Of a stretch of 64,000 bases of DNA, positions 9,648 through 17,795 are shown one piece after another. The stretch is from Candidatus Calescibacterium sp. (GTDB taxonomy: Bacteria; DRYD01). The stretch is taken from positions 209,498-273,497 of the forward strand of contig JANXCV010000002.1 of the NCBI GenBank assembly GCA_025059235.1, in the 5' to 3' direction. A program made the translations under genes and the position numbers. The first letter of the stretch is position 1. Each line of letters opens with the position of its first letter. Under the pieces are notes generated by a model that saw only the letters and a list, made by a program, of their open reading frames with translations, ran no database searches and was not told the DNA's origin.

Positions 9648-9921
9648 TATAACTCCGATCGGTTCGGGAGAAAGTGTTTCCAAAGAAGTGGCTAAAGCTT
9701 TCAGAGTTGTAAAAGAATCCGGAGTTGATTGTCAATTGACCTCTATGGGAACCATAATAGAAACAGAAAGTATAGAACAAATAATGGATATATTACAAAA
9801 GGCAATAAAAGAAGTAGAAAAAGATCATAATAGGGTAAATGTGATTATTAAGTTGGATTGTAGGAAAGGAAAAAGTGGCAGAATTGCTTCCAAGGTAAAT
9901 AGCGTACTGGAAAAATTATAA
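9625..9921 (+). CDS. MTH1187/YqgV-type thiamine-binding family protein
   Basis: This small protein of about 98 residues matches the thiamine-binding (DUF77) family: an N-terminal beta strand LALFSITPIGSGESVS, then VDCQLTSMGTIIE and a C-terminal IIKLDCRKGK strand. Members form ferredoxin-like tetramers, and some bind thiamine or related ligands. An upstream GTG at 9616 is in frame, but AGGAGGT (9611-9617) overlaps it and is spaced 7 nt from the GTG at 9625, so 9625 is the better start. It overlaps ispG by 23 nt. No TPP riboswitch is visible. Confidence 0.85.
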   Translation: MSYLALFSITPIGSGESVSKEVAKAFRVVKESGVDCQLTSMGTIIETESIEQIMDILQKAIKEVEKDHNRVNVIIKLDCRKGKSGRIASKVNSVLEKL

Positions 9922-9934
9922 AACAACAGATCAT

Positions 9935-12820
9935 GTGATAAAGAAGGCATATGAACGAGTAAAATCACTGAACATAGACGTATTTCTCTTTTATGTTTTG
10001 TTAGTTTGGATTTTTTTTTATCCGGTTGGGGATCATATTATAGGTTCTGCCGATAGTTATAATCAGTTTTTGCCTTTAAGAGTTTTTTATAGTCATGCTC
10101 TGAAAGAGGGGGAAATACCTCTATGGTATCCTTATCAGGCTTTAGGATTGCCTTTTTTGGGTATAGTTCAGACTGGAGCTTTGTATCCTATAAACCTTAT
10201 TCTTTATAGATTTCTTGATCCTTATTTTGCTTATAATTTGAATATTTATATTCACTTTGTTTTGGCTCAATTTTTTGCTTTTCTATATGCGGATTATGTT
10301 TATAGGAAGGTAGGTTTGGGAAGAGTTTATGCTTTTTTAAGTGGATTTATTTATGGGTTAAGTGGTTTTGCTATTTCTCATGTGGATTATGTTCCTCTTC
10401 AAAATTCTGTTCCTTATTTACCGTTGGCTCTATTGTTTGTAAATAAGATAGTAGATGATTGGAAGGATTTTGGCAGTGGTTTTAAGAGGAATTTTGTTTG
10501 GATATGGGGATTATCTGTTTGTTTAGGATATCAGTTTTTAGCTGGCTATCCTCAAATCTTTTTGTACACGTTAATATTTTTGTTGGTGTTTATTTTACTT
10601 TATAATTGGAGGTTGATATGGATTCTTTTTTTAGCTTTGGTTTTAAGTATTCCGATTATTTTTGTTTTTGCTTTTGAGGTTTGGAATTTGTCTAGCATTT
10701 CGATAAGGAGCTATATAAGTTTTGAGACATACAATCAGGGGTCTTTACCTCTATATGCTTTTTTGATTCAAGTAGTTCCTTTTATTTTTGGTGGTAGTGC
10801 TGTTAATCCCCATTATTATGGTCCTTCTACTGGAACTATATCGTTTGAGTTCATTGCTTATATATCGTTTATAGCTTTGCCATTAACTGTTTTTGCTTAC
10901 GTCAAGATTTTTAGTAGTCAGTATTTGAGAAAAGAATTAGCCAGACTTGGGGTGTTGGGGATTGTTGTTTTAATTTTGGCTCTAGGAAAATATAATTTAG
11001 TTTTGCATTATCTGATTTTTGATTTACCGTTTTATTCCAAGGTAAGGGTGGTGGCTAGACATCTTCTGGAGTTTAGTCTTATTCAGTCTTTATTTATTCC
11101 TCTAGCTATTCATTTAGTACTGAGCAATTCAAGGGAGCTTCTTAGATTTATTAAAGTCTGTTTCTATACCTATGTCAGCATTACTGTTATTTCTGTTTGG
11201 TTTTTTGTAAATCCTGAGGTTGGTAGGAATTTATCTAAGCTTACGATAGATAGATATGATTTATACGTCCCGATTACATTAGGACTTATTTCTTTTTCTA
11301 TAATTGTTTTCTATCATATTTTTAGGAGAGCTTTTACTTTTATGGGTATTGGTGTTAACCAGATTATTTTGCTTATATTTTTCGTATTCTTTTTGGATAG
11401 TTGGTTTGTTTTTTATAATATATCTCCTTCGTATGTTTCTGGTTGGTGGGGTAAAAGACATAATATAGAGAGTTATTTGGAATACATGGATAAATTGGAC
11501 AAAAACTATCGGATATGTTATATGTCGGGATTTCCTTTACTTTTTCCGGGTGTGGTGGGATTATCGATGCTTAATTATTATGAACCCGTTATACCTTTTG
11601 ATTTTGTTAGATTTTTTAAAATTTGGATGAATGGTAGCTTTATCACCCCAAACGATTATTTTCTTCTAGTGAATAACTCTGTTTTGAGTGCTTTTTCTGT
11701 AAAATATATTTTTATTAACCCAAAATTTAATCAGGATTATGGAAAGCACATCTCTATAAAGTCATTGAAAGCTTTTGATTACAATTCTCTAGGATATGGA
11801 TATTTTGATTTCAGGGATGTTAGAAGTTACAAAGATTATCAAAAGGTTGAGTTTGATTTTGTTAATAATTTGATATTTTTGAGTAGTGGTTCTAAGGTAT
11901 CGGTGAATTTTAGGAATAGAATCCTTAATAGAATGATTTTGGTCTGTTTCAAAGCAAAAGTAAGTAAGATGAATTTTGTTTATAAGTATAGAAGGTTAGT
12001 ATTCAATATTACTGATGGCTTGGGGATTGAGATAAAGAATTCAAATGGATATTCTCTCTCTTACTACTTTTTAAATGATTATTATTTGAATAGTAAGGAG
12101 TGGGTTTACTGTGTAGTTCCATTTATTTTAGACTTGCCTGAAGGAAATGATGCTATAGGTTTAACCCTGCATATTTATCCAGTAAATAGTTTTGGCAGAA
12201 CATATGAATTGAAAGACTTGGAAATATTTTCTTTTGCTCTGATGGTTCCCAATTTTGTTGATAAAGCAATCAAAAGAGCTTATATTTATTCGGATAGGTT
12301 TATGGATAATGAGGTATATATTAACCATCAGGCTTTGCCGTTGGTTTTTTCACCAAAGAAAGTGATTTTTTGCAAAAATATTGATGAAGTGAAATACTAT
12401 TTTGGGACTTTAAAATTTAATCCCCTGGACACCGTAATGGTCATGGAAGAGGATAAAAAATTCTTAAATGGTATTGGTTTATATCCCGCTGAGGTAAAAA
12501 TGGTCAAAAGAAGTAGGAGCTATTTTGAGCTGGAGTATTCATCGAATGGTGATAGTATAATAGTACTGAATGATATGTATTACAGGGGTTGGAAAGCTGA
12601 AGTTAATAATCAGGGGATACCTATTTTTAGGGTAAATGGTTTTTCAAAAGGAGTTGTTGTCAAAAAGGGTAAAGGGAAGATAAGATTTTATTATGAACCA
12701 TTACCCGGCTGGTTATTAATACTTAACGTGATGTTTATATACCTGTATTTGATAATTTTTATGTTATTCTTTTTGCGCCTGCGTAGTGTTTTGCGTAATA
12801 TTCTTCAGAAAGGCTGCTGA
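9935..12820 (+). CDS. Large YfhO-family membrane protein
   Basis: The 961-residue polytopic protein is of the YfhO type. After a first membrane helix comes SADSYNQFLPLRVFYSHAL, then WYPYQALGLPF, resembling the first loop of GT-C glycosyltransferases where the acidic residue is catalytic. About a dozen hydrophobic segments fill residues 15-480. A long non-membrane part follows (about 490-920), with the typical late motif RGWKAEVN and a final membrane helix. YfhO homologues take part in glycosylating cell-wall polymers, so transfer from a lipid-linked sugar is plausible here. The start is GTG; the nearby ATG at 9933 runs into an immediate stop. Its 3' end overlaps the convergent NlpC/P60 gene by 62 nt. 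Confidence 0.85.
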   Translation: MIKKAYERVKSLNIDVFLFYVLLVWIFFYPVGDHIIGSADSYNQFLPLRVFYSHALKEGEIPLWYPYQALGLPFLGIVQTGALYPINLILYRFLDPYFAYNLNIYIHFVLAQFFAFLYADYVYRKVGLGRVYAFLSGFIYGLSGFAISHVDYVPLQNSVPYLPLALLFVNKIVDDWKDFGSGFKRNFVWIWGLSVCLGYQFLAGYPQIFLYTLIFLLVFILLYNWRLIWILFLALVLSIPIIFVFAFEVWNLSSISIRSYISFETYNQGSLPLYAFLIQVVPFIFGGSAVNPHYYGPSTGTISFEFIAYISFIALPLTVFAYVKIFSSQYLRKELARLGVLGIVVLILALGKYNLVLHYLIFDLPFYSKVRVVARHLLEFSLIQSLFIPLAIHLVLSNSRELLRFIKVCFYTYVSITVISVWFFVNPEVGRNLSKLTIDRYDLYVPITLGLISFSIIVFYHIFRRAFTFMGIGVNQIILLIFFVFFLDSWFVFYNISPSYVSGWWGKRHNIESYLEYMDKLDKNYRICYMSGFPLLFPGVVGLSMLNYYEPVIPFDFVRFFKIWMNGSFITPNDYFLLVNNSVLSAFSVKYIFINPKFNQDYGKHISIKSLKAFDYNSLGYGYFDFRDVRSYKDYQKVEFDFVNNLIFLSSGSKVSVNFRNRILNRMILVCFKAKVSKMNFVYKYRRLVFNITDGLGIEIKNSNGYSLSYYFLNDYYLNSKEWVYCVVPFILDLPEGNDAIGLTLHIYPVNSFGRTYELKDLEIFSFALMVPNFVDKAIKRAYIYSDRFMDNEVYINHQALPLVFSPKKVIFCKNIDEVKYYFGTLKFNPLDTVMVMEEDKKFLNGIGLYPAEVKMVKRSRSYFELEYSSNGDSIIVLNDMYYRGWKAEVNNQGIPIFRVNGFSKGVVVKKGKGKIRFYYEPLPGWLLILNVMFIYLYLIIFMLFFLRLRSVLRNILQKGC

Positions 12821-13637
12821 TTATTACTCCTTTTCTTCTATTTGCTGCATGTACAAACTTTCCATTTCCGATATATATTCCTACGTGTGATATTCCTGTG
12901 GTGTAGGTGTTAGCGAAGAATACTAGGTCACCCGGTTTTAATTGATTTTTGCTGACTGGTGTTCCTACTTTGAATTGTTCGTCTGCTGTTCTTGGTAATA
13001 TTTTGCCACATTTTTTAAATACCCAATATACTAGTCCGGAGCAGTCGAAAGCGTTTGGACCTTCTGCCCCGTAGACATATGGTTTGCCTACTTGCTGCAA
13101 AGCTAAGTTAACAACTTTTTGATTTCCTTCATTGACATCTTGTGTTCTTTGGGTACTACTTAGCGGATATAGATAGCTTGAAGCTTTATTGTTAGGGAAT
13201 CCGAATGGAGATATTTCAGAGGGTAATGGTATTCCAGTTGAAAATCCGCTAATTGGTGGTATGGTGTTTGATATTCCTCCAATTGGAGAATTTAAGGAAG
13301 GGATAAATGAATCAGAAAAAGGATTATTATTTCTTTGTGAGATCATAAGGATTAGTAACAAAAATAGCAGGTTGATTAAAAGTTGGTTGTTAATGTTTTG
13401 ATTATTATTTTGAGGGAATCCGATTGACAGGGGTGAGGTCATGAGTGATCCTAGTAGTCCGTTTGATAGTCCTACCATTATTCCTGTAATTAGGTCAACA
13501 GGTAAAGTACTGAAATTATTTAAATTAGACATATTAATTTTATCATAAGGAAGGAGATTTTCGAAGTATATTTGGTATGTTGCTTTTGAATGTATATTTA
13601 AGCATGCGTGGAAATATATTCCTTGCACACCTAACAT
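12759..13637 (-). CDS. NlpC/P60-family cell-wall peptidase
   Basis: The C-terminal domain (about residues 172-292) is a clear NlpC/P60 cysteine peptidase, which typically cuts D-Glu to diaminopimelate bonds in peptidoglycan stems. It shows the catalytic Cys in FDCSGLVYW, the His in GISHVGIYIG and the third polar residue in FVHAANRR. The first 170 residues are unusual: a Gly/Leu/Ile hydrophobic stretch, an Asn/Gln-rich patch, a strongly hydrophobic helix of about 14 residues, and a Pro/Ser/Gly-rich spacer. No classic signal peptide is seen. The start is uncertain: the ATG at 13637 fits the promoter, but the ATG at 13532 would give a more compact N-terminus. Confidence 0.88.
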   Translation of the reverse strand: MLGVQGIYFHACLNIHSKATYQIYFENLLPYDKINMSNLNNFSTLPVDLITGIMVGLSNGLLGSLMTSPLSIGFPQNNNQNINNQLLINLLFLLLILMISQRNNNPFSDSFIPSLNSPIGGISNTIPPISGFSTGIPLPSEISPFGFPNNKASSYLYPLSSTQRTQDVNEGNQKVVNLALQQVGKPYVYGAEGPNAFDCSGLVYWVFKKCGKILPRTADEQFKVGTPVSKNQLKPGDLVFFANTYTTGISHVGIYIGNGKFVHAANRRKGVIISSLSEEYYAKHYAGAKRIT

Positions 13638-13684
13638 ATTGGATCAACTCTCTTTCGGGGTTACTAATTATTTTTTGAAAACTT

Positions 13685-13714
13685 TTTATATAATTTTGAG
13701 CATTTTTTTGTTAA
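13685..13714 (-). promoter_or_regulatory. Probable promoter for the NlpC/P60 gene
   Basis: On the minus strand TTAACA (13714-13709) is followed after 18 nt by TATAAA (13690-13685). Transcription would begin near 13678, about 40 nt before the ATG at 13637. A second TTTACA lies just upstream at 13723-13718. The call rests on box similarity only. Confidence 0.45.
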
Positions 13715-13816
13715 AAATGTAAAAAATAGTTAAAAATTCTGAAAATAAAGTTTTGGATATAAAGAGGGGTGATATAGAGTTGAATAGAATAAAGATAAGG
13801 TAGGAGGATTTTGTGA

Positions 13817-13889
13817 GCCGAGGTAGCTCAGGTGGTAGAGCAGCGGACTGAAAATCCGTGTGTCCCCAGTTCGACTCTGGGCCTCGGCA
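13817..13889 (+). tRNA. tRNA-Phe (anticodon GAA)
   Basis: A full cloverleaf can be drawn. The acceptor stem GCCGAGG pairs with CCTCGGC (13882-13888) and the discriminator is A. The D arm contains AGCTCAGGTGGTAGAGC. The anticodon loop CTGAAAA has anticodon GAA at 13850-13852. The T arm contains the GTTCGAC core. The 3' CCA is not encoded. The 73-nt gene sits 10 nt before the CDGSH protein start. Confidence 0.97.
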
Positions 13890-13899
13890 AACCCCCATT

Positions 13900-14115
13900 A
13901 TGCCAAGATATGTCAAATTCCATAAAAAAGAACCCCTACCTATAGAAGTAAATGACAAAAAAATATGGATTTGCATGTGTGGACTCAGTGATAAGTTTCC
14001 ATACTGTTCGGGAAGACATAAATACGCAAAAGATGAAGAGGAAAATCAAGTTTATATGTACGATGAAAACTACAATAGAAAAAAGGTAAAGGATATAATT
14101 TTTGAAAAGGAATGA
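13900..14115 (+). CDS. CDGSH-type iron-sulfur protein
   Basis: The 71-residue protein has one CDGSH zinc-finger-like motif: CMCGLSDKFPYCSGRH gives the three Cys and one His that hold a labile [2Fe-2S] cluster. Such proteins act in redox or iron handling, with the exact role unknown. A longer frame that would begin inside tRNA-Phe is rejected; the ATG at 13900, 10 nt after the tRNA, starts the conserved part. No ribosome binding site is visible, so it may be translated from a very short leader after tRNA processing. The 3' end overlaps the next gene by 4 nt (ATGA). Confidence 0.88.
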   Translation: MPRYVKFHKKEPLPIEVNDKKIWICMCGLSDKFPYCSGRHKYAKDEEENQVYMYDENYNRKKVKDIIFEKE

Positions 14116-15149
14116 CAAAATGGCTATCTGCTTATCATGAAGACAACATAATACTAGCTGCACAGATAATAAGATCGGGAGGACTGGTTGCTTTTCCAAC
14201 GGAGACTGTATACGGTTTAGGGGCAAATGCTCTCGATAAGATAGCTGTTGCGAAGATATTTGAAGTAAAAGGTAGACCTCAATTTGATCCATTGATAGTA
14301 CATATTTCTAAAAAAGAAGATATATTTTTATATGCGGAGGATGTGAGCGAGGATGCAAAAAGGTTGGTAGATACTTTTTGGCCAGGACCATTAACTGTGG
14401 TCTTAAAGAAGAAGGATAATATTCCCTCTATTGTCACTGCTGGTTTGCCCACTGTTGCTATAAGGATGCCTAATAATGTTTTTGCTCTGAAACTAATAGA
14501 ATATTCGGGGGTTCCAATAGCTGCTCCTAGTGCTAATCCTTTTGGGTATATTTCACCTACCTCCGCTTCTCAAGTAGTTGAAACTCTTGGTAAGAAGATA
14601 GATTGTATACTTGATGGAGGTAAGTGTCAATTTGGATTGGAATCAACAGTTATAATGATTGAAAGTGGGGATGTATTTCTTTTGAGACCAGGAGCTCTAG
14701 AAATAGAGAAAATAGAGAAAATTTTAAACAAGAGTATTAAGATATGCGATAATACTAACATAATATTATCTCCTGGTCAGATGGACAAACACTATAGTCC
14801 CACAAAAAATACTATTTTGGTATACCCAGTTCTTAAGGAAGAAAACATAGACTATCAATTAACTACAGAAAAACTTTATCAGGAACTTGAGAAAATATTC
14901 AGATCTTTTGAGGATGTGTTTTTGATATTACCCTCCAAGGATTTCAAAGTGGGACAGAACGATTTTGGTGTTGTGGATTATTTATCTGACAATTTTGATT
15001 TGAGGGTTATAGCTTCGAATTTGTTCGAAAAGTTATATATTGCTGATAAAAGTGATAAACGGAATATAGTGGTTGTAGGTGTTCTCAAGGTAGGTTTGGG
15101 AATTTCTATAATGAATCGTCTAGAAAAAGCTTCGACTTTAAAAATATGA
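14112..15149 (+). CDS. L-threonylcarbamoyladenylate synthase, Sua5 type
   Basis: The enzyme makes threonylcarbamoyl-AMP, the first step of t6A modification of tRNAs reading ANN codons. The 345-residue length indicates the two-domain Sua5 form: a YrdC/TsaC domain (about 1-205) plus a C-terminal Sua5 domain after a linker containing LSPGQMDKHYSP. The YrdC signatures are FPTETVYGLG, KGRPQFDPLIVH (Asp where Asn is usual), SANPFGYISPTSA and FGLESTVI. It is coupled to the CDGSH gene by an ATGA overlap. Confidence 0.93.
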   Translation: MTKWLSAYHEDNIILAAQIIRSGGLVAFPTETVYGLGANALDKIAVAKIFEVKGRPQFDPLIVHISKKEDIFLYAEDVSEDAKRLVDTFWPGPLTVVLKKKDNIPSIVTAGLPTVAIRMPNNVFALKLIEYSGVPIAAPSANPFGYISPTSASQVVETLGKKIDCILDGGKCQFGLESTVIMIESGDVFLLRPGALEIEKIEKILNKSIKICDNTNIILSPGQMDKHYSPTKNTILVYPVLKEENIDYQLTTEKLYQELEKIFRSFEDVFLILPSKDFKVGQNDFGVVDYLSDNFDLRVIASNLFEKLYIADKSDKRNIVVVGVLKVGLGISIMNRLEKASTLKI

Positions 15150-15153
15150 GATT

Positions 15154-16635
15154 ATGTTAAAGTTTTTCCGTATTCTTTATTTTTTTGTAGTTTTTTCTGT
15201 TTATTTTTCTTTTTCGAAGGAAGGAGCATCAAAGTACATTTATCATACTAGCGATAGATTATTTTATGATTCAAAAAATAAGTTATTTGAGTTATCTGGA
15301 AATGTGCAGATATTTTATTCAGATACAAAGATAGCTTGTGATATTTTTAGGTATTATGAAGATAGGAAATATGGTAGGGCCGAAGGTAATCCTAGAATGT
15401 TTAACCATAGAATTTTCATGAAAGCCATGTTCGTTGATATTTTCTTCAATGAAAAAAAAGCTATACCCACAAAGAATGTATATTTAAGAATAAAAAATGA
15501 TAAAAAAGATTCTAAAAAAAATTGGGACTATTTTGAACTATATACCGATAAGTTAGTATACAACTGGGAAAAGCAGAATATATTCATACCCAACCGATTA
15601 AAAATTGTTTCCAGAGATATATATCTGACTGCAGACCAGTTGGTATATAACGATAAAACGAGAATTCTGGTTTTGAAAGGTAACGTTGATGGAAGGACAA
15701 AAGAGCAGTATATAAAGGCCGACAAAGTTACATACAATATTGATAAAGATATAATCTTGATAGAGGGTAATGTAAAATCTGTTATAAGAGTTTCTGAGAG
15801 TTCTGAAAAAACGAATGATGTTGCTGATGAAAATTTACAGTATTTAACTATCAGAGAAATATATGAGGTTATCATTAGTGAAAATAATAAGATAGTAGAC
15901 CATTTTATAAAAACTGTTTCATATATACCAAACATTGAGATCTACTTGAATTACTACACTATGATTGAGATCTATAGGCAGGGAATAGAAGGACATTTGA
16001 GGTTTTCATCAGATAAAATAAATAGAAGTGAAATAATTTTTGTCCCGTTCGGAAGCAAAAAAATGCTGTATACAAATCATCTGGAGTTATATCAGACTTT
16101 GTTGAAGAAAAATATTGCATGGTATATAAATCGGGAGGATAAATTTTTTTTTGAAAATTACGAGGAGTCTATAAGGTATATTTTGGAAGATATTTATTTC
16201 CCCAGTGTGATAATGTTTGGTTCTCCAAAAGGTATGAATTTTGCTATTGAGGAAGAAAAGAAAGTTTGGGTTGATAAACTGCTTTACAGTACGTTTAATC
16301 TAGATTTTATCAAAGGATACTATTTTATATTTGGTCAAGGTTTGGAATTTTGGGAGAGCTTTAGAAATCACGGGAAAGATAAACAGATATTTTTTGTGAT
16401 TGATCAGAATTTTTGGAGGAATATAAACTCTTATCAGAGGATAGTTTTTAATGAATATCCTTTCAAGGTGAGCTTAATAATAGATACTAGCTATTTTGAG
16501 GATTTGGAGTATGATCGTGAACAATTCTGGAAGTATATATTTTGGAAATCATATTTGTACGGTTGTTCTATTTTTGTTGATAGAGAGTTATATAATATAA
16601 GATCACCTTATTTCAGAATAGTGAATGGTCGATGA
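15154..16635 (+). CDS. OstA/LptA-domain envelope protein
   Basis: The 493-residue protein starts with a signal-peptide-like segment (about residues 1-22, rich in Phe). Two beta-rich OstA/LptA-type repeats follow: about 30-100 (YDSKNKLFELSGNVQIFYSD) and about 165-235 (RILVLKGNV, IILIEGNVKS). Such domains form the periplasmic bridge or LptD N-terminus that carries lipopolysaccharide outward. The remaining half is unfamiliar, and the length is between LptA and LptD, without an obvious LptD barrel. Its place just before a glycosyltransferase and the two LptF/G permeases supports a role in lipopolysaccharide or related glycolipid export. Confidence 0.75.
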   Translation: MLKFFRILYFFVVFSVYFSFSKEGASKYIYHTSDRLFYDSKNKLFELSGNVQIFYSDTKIACDIFRYYEDRKYGRAEGNPRMFNHRIFMKAMFVDIFFNEKKAIPTKNVYLRIKNDKKDSKKNWDYFELYTDKLVYNWEKQNIFIPNRLKIVSRDIYLTADQLVYNDKTRILVLKGNVDGRTKEQYIKADKVTYNIDKDIILIEGNVKSVIRVSESSEKTNDVADENLQYLTIREIYEVIISENNKIVDHFIKTVSYIPNIEIYLNYYTMIEIYRQGIEGHLRFSSDKINRSEIIFVPFGSKKMLYTNHLELYQTLLKKNIAWYINREDKFFFENYEESIRYILEDIYFPSVIMFGSPKGMNFAIEEEKKVWVDKLLYSTFNLDFIKGYYFIFGQGLEFWESFRNHGKDKQIFFVIDQNFWRNINSYQRIVFNEYPFKVSLIIDTSYFEDLEYDREQFWKYIFWKSYLYGCSIFVDRELYNIRSPYFRIVNGR

Positions 16636-17795
16636 GGATTGGGATTTTTGTAAGTTTTAATTCATTGGTTATAGATAAGGAGATTTATCCTACGAGGATT
16701 GCCGGTGATATTTTACAGACATATTGGATCGTGAAATATGTAAAGAAAAATTATGATATTGATTTTCGCAACAACCTTAAGGGTAATGATATTAATCATT
16801 TTTCTTTCTTTTCATTTTTTATTTTTGGTTCCCATGATGTTTTTAAGGTTGGTATAAATCCAAATTTTTGCAATTTTTTGTACTATAATCTGTTTAACTC
16901 TTTTTCTTTTTTTGTCAGATTACTTTCCAAGAATGACTTATTTAGACCTATGCTTTTTTACTATAATATTGTAAAGTTTTTCTTGAGAAATAGGGACTAC
17001 ATAAGTAAGATGATAGATAGATTTATCAAGGGGGGAAACTTAAGGTATATCATAGTTAACTCAGAATTGGAAAATAGAGAATTTTATAAATTTTTAAAGA
17101 CTTTCGGAGTGGATGCAGATAGTCTTGACTTTTATGTTATTCCTAATCCTTTGGACTACGAGGAGATTGAATATCTTCTAGATACTAATTATTTTGATTT
17201 TGAAGAATTTAAGAGAACTTATAAAATTCCTTCTGAGTATGTTCTAGTAGTAGGTAGGTTTGATAGAGTCAAAAATATTGTAAATTTCATTAATCACTAT
17301 ACTCATAGAAAGCTAGATAAACAAATTCCTTTGGTTGTTTTGGGTGTTGACCAAGAATATGATAAAAAATACTATCTTGATTTGAAGAGAAAGGCCTGTA
17401 GCAGTGTAATAATCATAAATACGAATGAAATACAAACGGAATATAGAGGAAAGGAAAGATATTTTTTTTATAGGAAGATTTGCCTGGAGCTTCTAAGAAG
17501 GTCATATTTAGTTGTAATTCCTTCGATAGTGGAAAGTTTTAGTTTAGTAGGGTTGGAAGCAATGTACATGAATAAGCCATTAATTATTACCCAGAATAGT
17601 CCTTATAAGGAGATATTTAGAGATTATCTTGGCAGATCTATAAAGTTAATAGATCCTCTGAAGATGGATTTATCTTTTGATCTATTCCATTTTGATGATT
17701 ATACTCATATGAGTGATTATATAAGAAATAACTTTGGAATACACATAATAGCTCCCAGATATTTCGAGGTGTGGAAGAAGTATGTTGGAGATTAA
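16632..17795 (+). CDS. Glycosyltransferase, GT4-like
   Basis: The 387-residue protein has a GT-B architecture. The C-terminal half has the strand YVLVVGRFDRVKNIVNFI and the donor-site motif VESFSLVGLEAMYMNKPLII, whose two Glu residues match the EX7E pattern of retaining family 4 enzymes. The N-terminal acceptor domain is divergent and aromatic-rich. It overlaps the OstA-domain gene by 4 nt and the M20 gene by 14 nt, inside an envelope block. It probably adds a sugar to a surface glycolipid; the donor and acceptor are not predictable. Confidence 0.85.
   Translation: MRIGIFVSFNSLVIDKEIYPTRIAGDILQTYWIVKYVKKNYDIDFRNNLKGNDINHFSFFSFFIFGSHDVFKVGINPNFCNFLYYNLFNSFSFFVRLLSKNDLFRPMLFYYNIVKFFLRNRDYISKMIDRFIKGGNLRYIIVNSELENREFYKFLKTFGVDADSLDFYVIPNPLDYEEIEYLLDTNYFDFEEFKRTYKIPSEYVLVVGRFDRVKNIVNFINHYTHRKLDKQIPLVVLGVDQEYDKKYYLDLKRKACSSVIIINTNEIQTEYRGKERYFFYRKICLELLRRSYLVVIPSIVESFSLVGLEAMYMNKPLIITQNSPYKEIFRDYLGRSIKLIDPLKMDLSFDLFHFDDYTHMSDYIRNNFGIHIIAPRYFEVWKKYVGD

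Noticed and set aside
13801..13852. AGGAGG followed by GTG just before and into tRNA-Phe, looking like a short coding frame
   Set aside because: The frame is only 12 codons and runs through a perfectly folded tRNA, so it is chance.
13858..13899. An N-terminal extension of the CDGSH protein starting inside tRNA-Phe
   Set aside because: It would be translated from tRNA sequence; the ATG at 13900 begins the conserved protein.
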